64,000 nucleotides of DNA from Hippophae tibetana (GCA_037013495.1 CM072807.1:8311001-8375000), one strand, 5' to 3'; numbered from the stretch's first letter, positions 1-12,720 are shown. Notes: generated by a model from the letters alone, not told the origin. Translations and numbers: made by a program.

Positions 1-73
1 TAAACTTGCAAATGAAAGATATTGCAGCTCATTCATTTATGACAAATGGAAACTTATAAAAGACTCTTTAGTA

Positions 74-1641
74 GTGGCTATAGATGAGAAGCATACAACT
101 CTATATATAATGCAAACAAAGCTTTCCACCGACATAGAAAATGTCATAGAGAAAGACAATACAGTTGAACTATGGCATATGAGACTCAGTCACATGGGTG
201 AAAAAAGAATGACAAGTCTAGCTAGGAAGAAGATACTGTCCATAATGGATGAAGTACAATTGGAGAAATGTGTTGATTGTCTAGCAAGAAAGCAAAACAG
301 AGTTACCTTCAAGAGTTCCCCTTCTTCCAGAATAAATAATATTTTAGATCTGATTCATTTCGATTCATGTGGACCAATGCCAAAATCTCTTGGTGGTGCT
401 AAATACTTTGTGACTTTCATTGATAATCATTCAAGAAAGACATGGGTATATTTTCTGAAGACAAAAGATCAGGTGTTAGATGTCTTTAAAGAATTTTATG
501 CCTCAATTGAGAGACAAAATGGGAAGAAGTTGAAGTGCATTCGGACAGGCAATGGTGGAGAATAAACATGACATTTTTCATGCTTACTGCAAAAAGCATG
601 GTATTTGGCATCAAATGAAACCTCTAAAGACATCGCAATTGAATGACTTAGCTAAGATGATGAATAGAACTTTGATGAAAAGAGTCAAATGTCTACTCTC
701 ACATGCAAAGTTTCCTAAAATTTTATGTGGTGAAACCATATTCACAGTTACACATGTGTTGAATTTTTCACCATGTACTCCTCTCAAGATGAATGTTCCA
801 GATAAACAGTAAAAGATGTTTCCTATGATCATCTGCGGGTGTTTAGCTGTAAAATATCATTCATATCCCCAATGATGAGAGATCCAAACTTGATGCCAAT
901 ATAAGATGGTGTATTTTTATTAGCTAGGGTCAAGATCAATTTGGCTATAGATTTTATGATTCGGTTATAAAGAGACTTGTCAGGAGTCGTGATGTTGTAT
1001 TTGTTGAAGATGAGACCATTGAAAATATTGTCAAAATGAAGATGGATGTTCCAAATTCCAATAGTGACTTATCAGATTTGGAATTAATTCCTCCAATATC
1101 AGTGCCAAGACAAGTTGGAGATGAAGACTAGGTTTATCCACCTGATGAAGATGATGCTCTCATAAAAGTTGGTTTCGAAGATAAGGGAGATGATGATGTT
1201 CATTATCTAGCACCAACATCTACGACTTCTCTTATTCCAACGAGAAGAAGCGATAGAGTGAGACGACCCTATACCACATATCCTTTAGATGAGTATGTAA
1301 CTTTCACTGATGGGGGAGAACTTGAGAGTTATGAAGAAGCTATGGATGACGAATCCAAACAAAAATGGATTGAAGCCATAAACGATGAGATGAAGTCCTT
1401 GCATGAAAAAGGCTTTGAAAAATAAATGGGTGTTCAAGGTGAAGCATGAAGAACACAATTCCAATCTATGATATAAAATGAAACTGGTTGTCAAGGGATT
1501 CAGCCAAAGAAAAGAAGTTGACTTTGACAAGATTTTTTCTCCAATTGTGAAAATGACATCCATCTGTACTGTGTTGGGGTTAGTAGCAAGTCTTGACCTG
1601 GAGGTTGAGCAAATGGATGTCAAAACTACCTTCCTACATGG
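74..1641 (+). pseudogene. Copia pol pseudogene, 5' half: integrase to start of reverse transcriptase
   Basis: The piece at 74-565 reads as GAG-pre-integrase (LWHMRLSHMGEKRM, then the C-x2-C part of the zinc finger, CVDC) followed by the integrase core (FVTFIDNHSRKTWVYF). The usual RTDNGGE appears as RTGNGGE, so an expected acidic residue is lost. The next piece, at 552-812, is in another frame and carries the end of the integrase core in degraded form. 820-1480 still shows traces of the integrase-RT linker, with stops. 1478-1641 is the start of the reverse transcriptase (KGFSQRKEVDFDKIFSPIVK ...). It cannot make a working polyprotein. Confidence 0.85.
1637..1641. repeat. 5' target-site duplication CATGG of the nested LTR insertion
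   Basis: CATGG stands directly before the LTR start TGATGAG and again at 3485-3489, directly after the end of the inserted DNA. A five-base duplication is the size LTR-retrotransposon integrases make, so both ends of the insertion are original ends. Confidence 0.85.
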
Positions 1642-3449
1642 TGATGAGTGCTCAAAAAACACTAAAATAACCATGATTTTATGCACATTAATTGATTAAA
1701 AATATATATATTTATATGTTTGATCATATATTTATATAAATTTGTCTTTTTCGGAATCACAGGTATTTTTATTGTTTTTCAGGTATTTTGGCTTAAAAAT
1801 GCAACTTAAAGACTCAAAGAGGAATATTGGAAGCAATACATCACAAATATATTAATAAATAAATGGGGAAAGGTCAACAAATATGAAAAAATTGGACAAA
1901 ATGGGTCAAAAAGGACAAAAATGTCAAAAAGGAGAAAATCGCGCCGCCGCACCGCACAGCCGCCACGCCCCAACGCCCAGCTCCGCCCCAAGCTGCACGC
2001 ACGGTACTGTTCATCCGCGTGCGCCGACACCCGTTTCGCCCCATATTTCACGTGCAGCAGCACATGACGTCATGTTGACGTCATCAATGACCTCAGCATT
2101 TCCATTACGCGTTTTTACATTTTTTTTAACATTTTTTTACTCATTTTTTCTCTCCATCCTCACCTATAAATACCCCTCTTCCCTTCACTTCAAAACCTCC
2201 AAATACATTCTTTTCTCTCTTTCTTTCTCTCTTTTCTTAGATTTTTAGTTTTTCTTAGTTTTTAGCTTTTCTTAGTTAATTTCTCTTAGTTTTAGAGTTC
2301 TTCCCTTTTTGGGAAGAACTAGTTATGTTTTTGTAATATTTTAGCTTTTTGATTCAATAAATGGGAGTGCAAATTCCGCTTGGAGTTTTTCCAGCAACGG
2401 GAATAGCGTCGAAGTTCTGTAAGGATTTAATTTTCTTTACAGTTATTTTTATGCTTTATTCTTACATGTTATATTTAATTTGTCTGTAGTTAAATTTAAC
2501 TGTGCTGGCTGTTTAGTAAACATGATGTAATAATAACGTTGTTATGCTTGCGAAATATTAAATAGGTAAAAATCTCTAAAATGGATTGATTTTATTTTTA
2601 TTCATGATTTTATATTAAGAATTTTAGAGAGAAATATATTATTTTTCATTACAAACTTAAACCTGAAAATTAGATTTTAAGGTTTAGTTATCCGGTCTGA
2701 TTTAGAGTAGTGCTCTTTTATTTGATGGTACAATCGCCCGGTAGTTAGAGTGAAGCTCTATTTCAAAAGTTTTTATAAGAATTATTATCTGAAAATGTAT
2801 TGACGACATGTTTTCGGTAGTGGTTTTAAAACTTGAAAGTTAGTACTCGGATAACTAAATTCTTAGGTTTAATTTGGACACCTTGAATAAAGTTTAAACT
2901 GTCTAACCCCACCAAAGGTGGCATTTAAATGGTTCATTTTCAATCTCTTAGAAAAAGGAATTAATTTAATTAAGCATATTAGTTATCAACCCCACCCATA
3001 GGTGTTAATTGATTTGTTTAGTTAACAAAGAATATCTAACCCCACCAAAGGTGGTATTCATACAAAAAAGGGAGAATCAATAAATATCAATTCATATCTT
3101 TAATAACCTAGATAATATGAACAAGCATAATTAACTTAGTTATTATATCCATAAATACTCCGCCATTATAAATGATAAAATTTGCATAAATGTTTATTGA
3201 ATCTATGTTTATTTTTATGTAAGTAGATTAAAAACACAAAACCCCAAAATATCGTGACAGGATGTTTAGGATTTAATTTCGTTTTTAAAAGTTTGAATAA
3301 TAAATTAGAAACCACATACATTCCTTCCTTAGATCGACCTTGGGAGTACTTATCATTTTCTTCGAAATGATTCGTGCACTTGCGAGAGTTTTATAAATAT
3401 TAAAACCAAAGTATTGGCAAGAATCGACGATGTCGATTTTCGCTCATCA
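1642..3449 (+). mobile_element. Ty3/gypsy (Athila-type) LTR, nested in the copia pol
   Basis: This 1808-bp LTR starts TGATGAG and ends CTCATCA, a perfect 7-bp terminal inverted repeat. It is followed by a primer-binding site at 3456-3473. Inside are a GC-rich block (about 1940-2060), a TATA box (2164-2171), a pyrimidine-rich leader, an AATAAA signal (2356-2361) and a region with three copies of a CCCCACC...GGTG motif (2904-3054). The terminal sequence, length and primer site fit the Athila lineage of Ty3/gypsy; that lineage name is inference. The same LTR family is present inverted at 8311-9900. Confidence 0.88.
2161..2175 (+). promoter_or_regulatory. LTR promoter TATA box
   Basis: CACCTATAAATACCC lies in the middle of the LTR, upstream of a C/T-rich stretch typical of a retrotransposon leader. 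The inverted copy of this LTR keeps an equivalent TATAAATAG-like site near 9560, which supports a real promoter rather than chance. Confidence 0.6.
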
Positions 3450-3455
3450 AGTTTT

Positions 3456-3473
3456 TGGCGCCGTTGCCGGGGA
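3456..3473 (+). other. Primer-binding site complementary to the 3' end of tRNA-Asp
   Basis: TGGCGCCGTTGCCGGGGA lies seven bases after the LTR end. It is the complement of the conserved 3' end of plant cytosolic tRNA-Asp including CCA, the primer used by Athila-type Ty3/gypsy elements. Only 11 bases follow before the right-hand target duplication, so the internal region and almost all of the 3' LTR are missing. Confidence 0.88.
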
Positions 3474-3484
3474 TTTGGTCATCA

Positions 3485-3536
3485 CATGGTGACTTAGAAG
3501 AAGAGATATACATGGTGACTTGGAAGAAGAGATATA
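3485..3536 (+). repeat. 26-bp tandem duplication beside the insertion junction
   Basis: Two copies of a 26-base unit (3485-3510 and 3511-3536) differ by one base, and each begins with CATGG; a third CATGG follows at 3537. The unit encodes the copia motif DLEEEIYM. Since 26 is not a multiple of three, the duplication shifts the copia frame. Confidence 0.85.
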
Positions 3537-4648
3537 CATGGAGTGGTTAGAGGGTTTCAAGCAAAAGGAAAAAGAGGATTATGTTTACAAATTAAAGAAA
3601 AGCCTTTACGACTTAAAACATGTACCAAGACAATGATACAAGAAGTTTGAGTTTGTTATGGGGGAGCAAGGCTACAAAAAGACTACAACCTATTGTGTTT
3701 TTTGTGTAGAAATTCTCTAATGACGATCTCATTATTATTTTACTCTATGTGAATGATATGTTGAATATTGGTCGGAAAATTTATAGAATAAACAACTTGA
3801 AAAGGTAATTGAGGAAGTCTTTTGTCATGAAAGAATTAGGGCCAGTAAAGCAAATTTTTGGCGTGAGTATTATTAGATACAGAGGTGCCAAGAAATTATG
3901 GTTGTCATATGAGAAATACATTGAAAAAGTACTTTAGTGATTTCACATAGACAAGGTTAAAGCGATTAGTTATCTTCTTGCTAATCACTTTAAGTTAAGT
4001 TATAAGCATAGCCTTTCTATAGACAAAGAGAAGGAAGAGATGGAAAAAGTTTCATATGCTTTAACAGTTGGAAGTATGATGTATGTCATAGTTTGTACAT
4101 GGCCAGATATCGCTCATGCAATTGGAGTTGTGAGTATATTACTTTCAAATACTCGAAAAGAACATTGGGATGCAGTGAAATGGATTTTCAAGTATGTTCG
4201 AGGTTCTTCCAAAATATGCTTATGTTTTGGAAATGACAAACCTATACTAGTTGGATACACAAATGTAGATATGGCTTGTGGTGTGGTTTATAGAAAATCT
4301 ACTTCAGGTTACTTGATTATATTTACAGAGGGAGTTGTGTCATGACAGTGAAAGTTGCAAAAATGTATTGCACTATCCATTACAGAAATAGAGTTTATAA
4401 CAACAACAAAAGCATGTAAAGAGTTGCCATGGATGAAAAAGTTCTTGAAAGAATTTGGGTTGCAACAAAACAGTTATCAGTTATTCTGTAATAGTGAGAG
4501 TGTTATCTACCTTGGAAAGAATTATTCATTTCATTCGAGATCAAAACATATTGATGTGAGATATCACTGGATTAAGGATATATTGGAGAAGAAGATCTAT
4601 ACTGAGGAAAATGGATCAGATATGTTGACGAAAATTCTTCCAAGATAG
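3537..4648 (+). pseudogene. Copia pol pseudogene, 3' half: reverse transcriptase and RNase H
   Basis: After the nested LTR the copia frame continues with the reverse transcriptase (KSLYDLKHVPRQ, where a stop replaces the tryptophan before YKKFE) and a damaged YVDDM-like box. 4040-4345 encodes the segment from SYALTVGSMMYVIVCTWPDI to the start of RNase H. 4355-4648 encodes the rest of RNase H, including LSITEIEFI and FHSRSKHIDVRYHWI. There are several stops and frameshifts. Confidence 0.85.
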
Positions 4649-4715
4649 AATTTTGAATACTATTGTTTAGCTGCTGGATTAGTGGAGCCCTTCATGTAGT
4701 CGGGAGAGGGAGATT

Positions 4716-5110
4716 TGTAGGTTCCGTCCACATGGAAGGAAAAGAAAATAAATTTTTTAGGTACAATCACATTTGACAAATTCATAAAAAAAAGATATTT
4801 TTGTAGCTAAAATTTGGCATGTTACGTGGCCAATTTTTGACCACATAATGTATATGCAATTTTGCCTATAATAGGCAATGTTTTTATCTTAAAGAGACAC
4901 ACCAAAAAAAGATAAGCAAAGCAAAGACAAATGAACATTTTTCTTTGATAAAAAATAGTGTTGTATGTGTGAGAGTAAGAGATAATAGTTTAGAAAAATA
5001 TTTGGGATATTTTTCTAAAATAAGAGTGACAAAATAGTGAGTTTGAAAAATACTTATATGTCACTATTTTAAGTTTATCTTAATTTATTGTATTATCTCT
5101 CACGTTATAC
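4716..5110 (+). mobile_element. Probable 3' LTR of the copia element (right end uncertain)
   Basis: A purine tract GGGAGAGGGAGAT (4702-4714) is followed by TGTAGG at 4716, the usual polypurine tract/LTR border of copia elements. A palindromic TGCCTATAATAGGCA-like block near 4862 may hold the LTR TATA box. No matching 5' LTR is in the window, so the right end is only a guess; it lies somewhere between about 5000 and 5300. Confidence 0.5.
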
Positions 5111-8100
5111 CCATTAAATTTTATTAATGGAAGAAATATTTTTCAAAATTTATCTTATTAACATAACTTAAATTAAAAAGATAAACTATGTTAAATTATC
5201 GATGTTATTATTATATTCTATTAAATTTATTTTATTTTTATTTTGTGTGTCACAAGATTTGTTTCGTTGTATTTCATGAGATATACTAATTTTAACTATT
5301 TATTTTATAGGTTTTCAATCTCTTTGATTCTCTTCTTCAAAATTTTGGTTTATGCATACTTGTACGTCAGGGATATATGGGATTTTCAATATCCTCGTAA
5401 ATAGCTTATATATTAATAACTTAATACGTTAATGATCCAAATACAATAAAGATTGTATTATTCAATTCAATATAATTTAATATATATGCATCAATATTTT
5501 TATTTTAAAATGTAATAAAAAATAAAAATAAATTAAATATCAATTTAAATAAATTTTATAATAAAAATTATTTTATTAAAATATTTATAATTAATTTTTT
5601 TCAATTGTATTATATAACTTATTATAAATATTTTACGAAATAAATATAATATAATTAATTTAATATGACATATTAAAATAAATATACAGAAGACCGGAAG
5701 ATTTGGCACTTGATTACGGACTTGATACGAATAGTCAAATACATAGGAAAGATTAATAAGTTTAACCACGGACAAAATAAAATATAAAATGACAAAGGAA
5801 AATGACTGGGTGGATGCGTGGAGCTAATGATACAATTCTTTCTTTTTTATAATATATTTAACAGATTTTATAAATTGAAAAAAATAATAATATGTTTTTC
5901 TAATATATTTTTATTATTAATTTTTTTAAATATATTATTTTATTTTAAATATAATTTTAATTAATTTGTGATTATTTAGAATTATTTTAATTAAAATTTA
6001 TAATATTATTGTAAATTTTTAAAATATTATTTTTTATAATTTTTCAAAAATTAATTATGTTAATTTATCAAATTAGTATTAGATTTGGTGCGAAAATAAT
6101 GGAAAAGATTCTTACAATAACCCACCATTTACAAAAAAAAAATCAGGTTTTATTATTAAAAAATAATAATGATAATAACAGATTTATTTCTATTATTAAT
6201 ATAATAAAAAATATAAATATTTATTTTATTTATAATATTAATTATATTTAAGTATTATTATCATCTACTGCTCATCTTCAATTTCATCACTTGGGCCCAA
6301 CCTTTAGCGTCACGTGTCAATATCAGGGATTGCCATAGCCAGCTAGCCAAAGCCAACTCTATCGACTCTCGAGCCTACGCTTATTCGTAAAAGATTTTAT
6401 ATATGTTTGATAAATCGTATTAAATATTTTAATTATATTATTTTTATATAATTATATATTTATTATAAAATTATATTATATATTATAAAAATAATATAAT
6501 TATATAAAAATTTAGTACCATAAAAAATATAAATATGAATCGTATTAAAATTTTAATTTAATTTATCTAAATTTTCTATTATAAAATTTATAATATGCTA
6601 TATGATCTCATATTATTCAAAAATTAGATATTATCTTTTCTACTTTAATTTTTTTCATAAAATAACAAAAATATCTTTAATTTTTATTAATTAATTATAA
6701 TTTAATTTTGATTAAATATTTATTCAATTTGATTTATCGAAATTGAACACTTATATAACTAATTTGTGACACTACTCGTCGAAACTTAATTATATACATG
6801 TTTAATTAAATTAGAGAATTATCCAACTTATTGAAATTTGTTCGATCAATAATCCTTGGAGTCGAGTTAGACACATATCCATTTGGTTGGATTTTAATCA
6901 AACAATTATCCCATTCTTTGAAATTGAATTAGACCAATTGGTAAAATTTCTGTAAAACTTTTGCTCGTCGATAACCCACGTGCTAGAATTGAATTCCAGA
7001 TCATATGAAATTCTAAACATCCATAGTTTCAAAAAATGAAAAATTGATATGCAAGATAACATTTGACACTATCAATTTTAATTTATAAGTAATTCATTCA
7101 TTGCAAACTACATCCTCAATAAAAGTTAAAAGAGACACATTTATTTGTTTATAATCAATAAACTACATAATTTTTTAGTTTTTGCAAATTTTAAACATTT
7201 TCTAGATCAATTTCGACTAAACAAATATAAAAACAAGAAATAAGACATTCGATTCTTTAAATTTCAATTTAATATACAATCTTGAATAGGTATGTGATGA
7301 GTCTGTATGATTGTGAGCTATATGTCGACTAGTAATTTCCCTTGTGTAACTTTTTATTATGTGAAAATCCTATATGGCTGAGAGCCGTCTATCGGTTAGT
7401 AATTACCTTCTTACAACTTTTTCTTATGTGAGAACAACTTTGTGATAATGAGTTTAGATGAATTGTTGAGCTCTCATATATTTGGTTGTGTACAATAAGT
7501 GGTGAATTGTGTGTCCCATTTTGACTGTGTGTAATTAATGGATTGACTGTATGTCCCACAGTAGTTATTAATTGTTCGTGATTAAGGGTGGTCATCATAG
7601 TTGATTATTCAATTTACACATTAATGATCTACAATTCTGATCACACTATATTAGGTAGTGTTAGCTTTGAAAAATTGTGTGTTAAACCAAGTCGTTACAG
7701 AGGCAACAAATAAGGGTAATAATAGATAGTTCGGACAATGGTTCTGATTGATAGAGGCAATATGATTTTATTTCTATCAGGGTTGTAATTGTTTTATTAC
7801 TTAGTGAATTTTTTGCTATCGAGTAATTATCATAAGAAACCCGTGGATATAACCACATAGGTAGAGGATATATGTGGGTTTACCTCATTATAGTTAGTAT
7901 TGTGCATGATTTATTGTTTGTCTAGTACAATCTGAGTTTAAATTATTTATGTTTCTATATACTGAGGTTTATACTATGATTAGAAAGCCTTTAATATTTA
8001 TTATTTGCTTTCTGATTATTAATAATATATTTACTGCTTATTTACTTCTTGTTTTGTGCTTATTTGTATTGGTGTTATAATTATAAGTTAAGTGTTTATC

Positions 8101-8310
8101 TTTCTTTATGTATGATTTGATTGTTATGTTAGTATAATTTGAGTTTCTATCATATATGTACAAACATACTATATTTAGGCTTTGATTAAAAAGCTTATTC
8201 ATTTTGTGCACTTGCATACTTTCTTTCCTTTCTGCATACTTCATAATTAATTTATATTGCTTATGTTATTTACAATCATGTGAGTCTCTAAGGAGTTAAC
8301 ATCTCCTTAT
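5111..8310. other. AT-rich intergenic DNA, no gene seen
   Basis: Short open frames here are random products of AT-rich sequence with no recognisable domain. Part of 7270-8280 has lower AT bias and phrasing reminiscent of retrotransposon leader or LTR DNA (for example AACCCGTGGATATAACC near 7838), but I found no termini or coding remnants to prove it. Confidence 0.5.
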
Positions 8311-9900
8311 TGATTAACGAAATTGGGGATAATACCAATTTCTTAAATACTTATCTATTTTAAATTTTATTGATTCTCGTAAGTGTACAAATCATTTATA
8401 AAAATGATAAGTATACTCTTAAGATCAATTCAAATTTTAAAAACAAAATTAAACCTAAACATTTTGTCATAATGATTTGGTTTTTGAAAAAAATTAATCT
8501 AATGTATAAAGATAAAGATAGATATTGATTCAAAAAATACACATGTAATTTAATACATTCATAAACAGTGAAGAATAATGAATATAATAATTCAATAATT
8601 ATGCTTATTCATGTTATTCAGGTTATTAAATATATAAATTGATATTTATTGATTTTATCTTTTTTGTATAAAAGTTTCCTTGGGCTTAGGTATGGTCCAT
8701 ATTTTTTTGTTTAATATTAATTAACTAATATCCTCAAATGAGATCTATTAATTAATTTAGTATTAAATTTTAATTTTAATTAATATGATTAATTACGACT
8801 TTAGGTTGAGTCAATTAATTCTACTAGTTATTCAAGGTGTCCGAATTAAACTTAAGAAGTTAACTATCTAAAAAATAACTTTAAGATTTTAAAACTATTT
8901 AAGAAAATATATTGTCAATACATTTTCAAATAATATTTCTTTGTAAAAAAACCTTTAAAATATAACTTCTCTCTAAATATCCAAATAATTAAATTTAAAA
9001 TAAAATAACATTACTTCAAATTAAGTACAAGTAATTAAATCTTAATTTTAACTATCATAATAAGTTTATTATTAAGAGTAATGTACTCCTTCAAATAACA
9101 TTTTGTATAAAAATCTTGAATAAATATAAAATCAATTTATTTTAAGAAAATATTTTGCCTATTCAATATTTTGTAAGCATAATAACAACATTATTATTAT
9201 ATCATATTTACTATTAGCTAGATATGTTATAATTGATCACATACAACTCAATAATGACACAGAAGAAGTAACACAAATACATGAACTGAAAAAGGAATAT
9301 AATTAATAGCTTAACAATATCCTTACAGAAATTTGAATAGTTGATTCTAAGATTCGAAAAACTCTAATAATAATTGCACTCCATAATTTGTTGAATCAAA
9401 AAGTAGAAACTACTAAAACATAAACATGTTCTTCCTCAAAATCGAAAGAAGAACTAAATAAATTCTAGAAGTTAAAAATATAAAAATCTACAAAAAAGAG
9501 GGAGAGAAAGTTGTAAAAAACGCAACTTGTAAACTTATTTTCTTGGTATATAGAGGGTCCTATTTATAAAAAAAGATGTGAGAAAAACTTCTGTTTTTGT
9601 CGTGGTCCGATCGAATTGCAACTAGATTTTTGACCAGTTCAAACATCTTTATGCAACAACATACAATTATTTTTTTCTTTATTTTCTATTATCTATTTTC
9701 TTCACTTTGGATAATATCAAATAAATGATCTTTTTTTAATATTTATATATTAAAATACCTACAAAACACTATAATATATCCATTAATGTGAACAAATTGA
9801 TATGTCTAAAATATAATAGAATAAATCAAATAAAAATTTATTTTATTAATTAAATGGAATTAAACACATGAAATATTTAGTGATTTTTAAGTACTTATCA
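8311..9900 (-). mobile_element. Solo LTR, same Athila-type family, inverted
   Basis: Read on the minus strand this 1590-bp block aligns by eye along its length with the LTR at 1642-3449. Shared points are the end near GTACTTATCA-type terminal sequence, the AATAAA-like block with GGAGTGCAA (about 9360-9410), the GAAGAAC stretch, the TATAAATAG leader region (about 9560) and the tail with ACTTATCATTTTTATAAATGA (about 8400). It starts TGATTAACG and ends ACTTATCA. No primer-binding site or internal DNA adjoins it, and near-identical 5-mers flank it (CTTAT 8306-8310, CTTAC 9901-9905), as expected of a solo LTR. Confidence 0.82.
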
Positions 9901-9905
9901 CTTAC

Positions 9906-12720
9906 TCTAGTTGTATACCAGATATTGGACTCTTTCTCCTGATAAATTGTGTTTTTGTTTGATTGTATGTCGTGAGAGTACAATCATCATTTGTCAAATA
10001 TGTTCTCATATATGAAATCCTAAAGTGATTGAAAATATTTTGTTATTCCAATATCCAATATGCATTCTTGTCTCACTTGTTGTTTGCTATGCTTATGCTT
10101 ATAGCTAGTCTAGACAGGAGTCTCTAAGGTACACCGTCGCTAGTATATTTACTACAATTTGTTTTTCCTTACTGTTAGTTGTTTTTGTTATGTATTGAAT
10201 TGAACATGTTGTTTTGTATTATTATTGTTATTTATTGAATTCACGTGTATGGGGTCGGTTTGGTCAAATTAGTATAGAACTCGCGAAAAGATTCTACGAG
10301 TTAGTTTCTCTATCCCTCGTTTAGATCCCGATTACATATTTGAATCAAAAGAACAATTAACCTTCATGTAATTGTTCATACATATGTAATTCTCATAAAT
10401 AATATCACATCAGTTAAGATTTTATCATAACTTAAGATAATAATTTTTTCTATGGTTGTTACATATTATTAAAATATTGATTGTGTAATTTTTTGTAAAG
10501 TTATATATTTTTTTGTAAAGTAGTGTTGTTTTATATATAATAAAATTATACAGTTATGTAAAAATTTAATACCAATAATAAATGTGTTTTTAAATTGTAT
10601 TTCATACTTTACTTAAGCAGTTTTAAATTTTAATTCTAAATTATGTTTTGGACCATTTTTTTCATCTTAATTTAGAAATATATATTTTATTTTGAAAATG
10701 TAGGAAAATATAAAAATAAATTAAATATTGATTGAAAAAATTATAGTGAAATTATTTTGATGGATAATAAAAATACATATAATAAAATAAATAATATTTT
10801 AAATATAAATTAGTTTATTATAATAATGATCATTAATTTTATTCAACTATATTATACATATTATTCATGAATATTATAATAAATAATTATAATAAAATTT
10901 AATACAATTCATTATAAAAAAATTATACTTAATCTATCTAATATAATGCATTAAAAAAATTTTAAGCAACGTTTTATATACTTATTAGTCGAAGCCAATA
11001 TCGATACACCTAAACATATGTTTTTGGAGTAATTTATTAAAATACATGTTTATCACATAATATTAAAAATATTAATTGTATAATTTTTGTATAGTTAGAT
11101 ATTTGGTTATGAAGTGAGAGTATATTATATAAAATAAAAATTATACAGTTATTTAAAAATTTTGGTATTGATAGTAGGTGTAGTCGAAATCATACTGAAC
11201 ATTTTACTTAGTTTATATGTAACTTCAATTATAAATTATGTTATTGATGTTTTCTTTTATCTCATATTAAAAATCTATTTTTTAATTTTTAAAATATAAA
11301 ATATAAAATTATCCTTAATTTAAAAAAAAATGTTAAGTCATTTTTTGATTAAATAAAATAAATATTACACAAATGAGATTTAATTCGTTAAACTTGGATT
11401 ACCATGGTCGTCGAGTGAAAAGTCTTACTATTTAAATCTCAAGTTAATTTTAAAATCACTTTTTTACAATAAAATTACTTAATAGGTAAGAAAACTATAT
11501 AAAATAAATTAAATATTAATTTTATATAAATTATTTTATTAAAATATTTATTATTATTTTATCCTATTATATTATATAAGTTGTTACTAAACATTATAAT
11601 GAATAATTATAATATAATTTAATCTAATATAATTATAATGCAAAAACATATTATAAGAGTATGTTTTTAAAAGTCAAAAAATGGCAAGAGAATTAATATT
11701 AAGAGTAAAAATTCAAAAAATAATAATAACATAATATAATATTTTTTATGAGTTTATTATTATATGATTAAAATAGTTGATATTATGTATTTTTTAAATA
11801 TTTCTCAAATGATATATAGTATTTTAGTTAAATAAAATACAAAATTAATATATTTATTTAAATATTTAATATCTATTAAAAAATAATGTTATTTATAGTC
11901 GCGTATCACCGTACCTGCTCAAAAAGAATGTATAATACTTAATGTTTCATACCATTATCTTACCATTAACAATGATTTTATTATGTAATTTATTTTTAAT
12001 ATTTTTTTAATAATTTAATTAAACAATAGTAGAAAATGTAATCTATTAGTTTTTTAAAATTAATAATTTAATCTATTAATTTTAAAAATTGATAATTTAA
12101 TCCATGTAGTCAAATTTTAAGTTATTAAAAGATTTTATTTTTATTTTTTAAAAAGTTTAAATACTTTTTTAAAGATTTTTTTTTAAAATGAAAAAAAATG
12201 AAAAAGACATTAAATTTATCATTTAGATATATTATGTCACTTTTTAAAAATTAATATATTAAAATGTTATTAAAAAAAACTACAACACTTAATGATCATT
12301 TTTAAAAAACTAATGAAATTGTTTGGTTACCCGCTCTAATTTTAAAGCCAAATTTGATAGGAAAGCACAAAAATTGATTTAATATTTTTGTTAAAATTAT
12401 AAAAATAACGATATATGATACTATTGGGTATTAAAATCAATTAAGTGGATATTTATGATTATTGATTAGATTTTATTAAAATTTAAAGAATAATTAGATT
12501 TGTGTTAAATAAGTGGTATTGAATTATGTAAGAATATTATAAAGTTTTTATTTAATTATAATGACATTAGCATAATTTTTTTTTGTTATTCATATAATAA
12601 TAATGTTTAAAATGCAATTAATTATATTTTATTATTATTGAATAAAATTATTATTATAAAATAAATAATTATCACAATAACGATTTGAGTTTCGCAATAT
12701 TTCACCCTTATTTTAATATT
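9906..12720. other. AT-rich intergenic DNA, no gene seen
   Basis: No coding remnant recognised. 9950-10370 is less AT-rich than its surroundings and shares the short string GAGTCTCTAAGG (about 10111) with the other side of the solo LTR (about 8283), so an older repeat may underlie both. The rest is poly-A/T-rich sequence. Confidence 0.5.

Larger units (their letters stand above)
1..4715 (+). mobile_element. Decayed Ty1/copia retrotransposon, cut by the window start and by a nested LTR
   Basis: Translations along the + strand give, in order, GAG-pre-integrase, integrase core, reverse transcriptase and RNase H pieces, which is the Ty1/copia order. The reading frame is broken many times by stops and frameshifts, so the copy is dead. 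It begins before base 1, since gag and the 5' LTR are absent. It is split at 1641/3485 by a later Ty3/gypsy-type insertion: the reverse transcriptase motif VKTTFLHGD stops at the left junction and the frame resumes with EEEIYM on the right. A polypurine tract at 4702-4714 and a TG-starting LTR at 4716 mark its 3' end. Confidence 0.9.

Noticed and set aside
1806-2248. Open frames on both strands across the GC-rich block (85 and 121 residues)
   Set aside because: They lie in the untranslated part of the Athila-type LTR; the block is GC-rich non-coding DNA and neither peptide has a domain.
3456-3473. tRNA-like sequence
   Set aside because: Only 18 bases complementary to the tRNA-Asp 3' end; a primer-binding site, not a tRNA gene.
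7270-8280. Possible second LTR or retrotransposon leader
   Set aside because: Suggestive phrases but no TG...CA ends, primer site, coding remnant or target duplication could be found.
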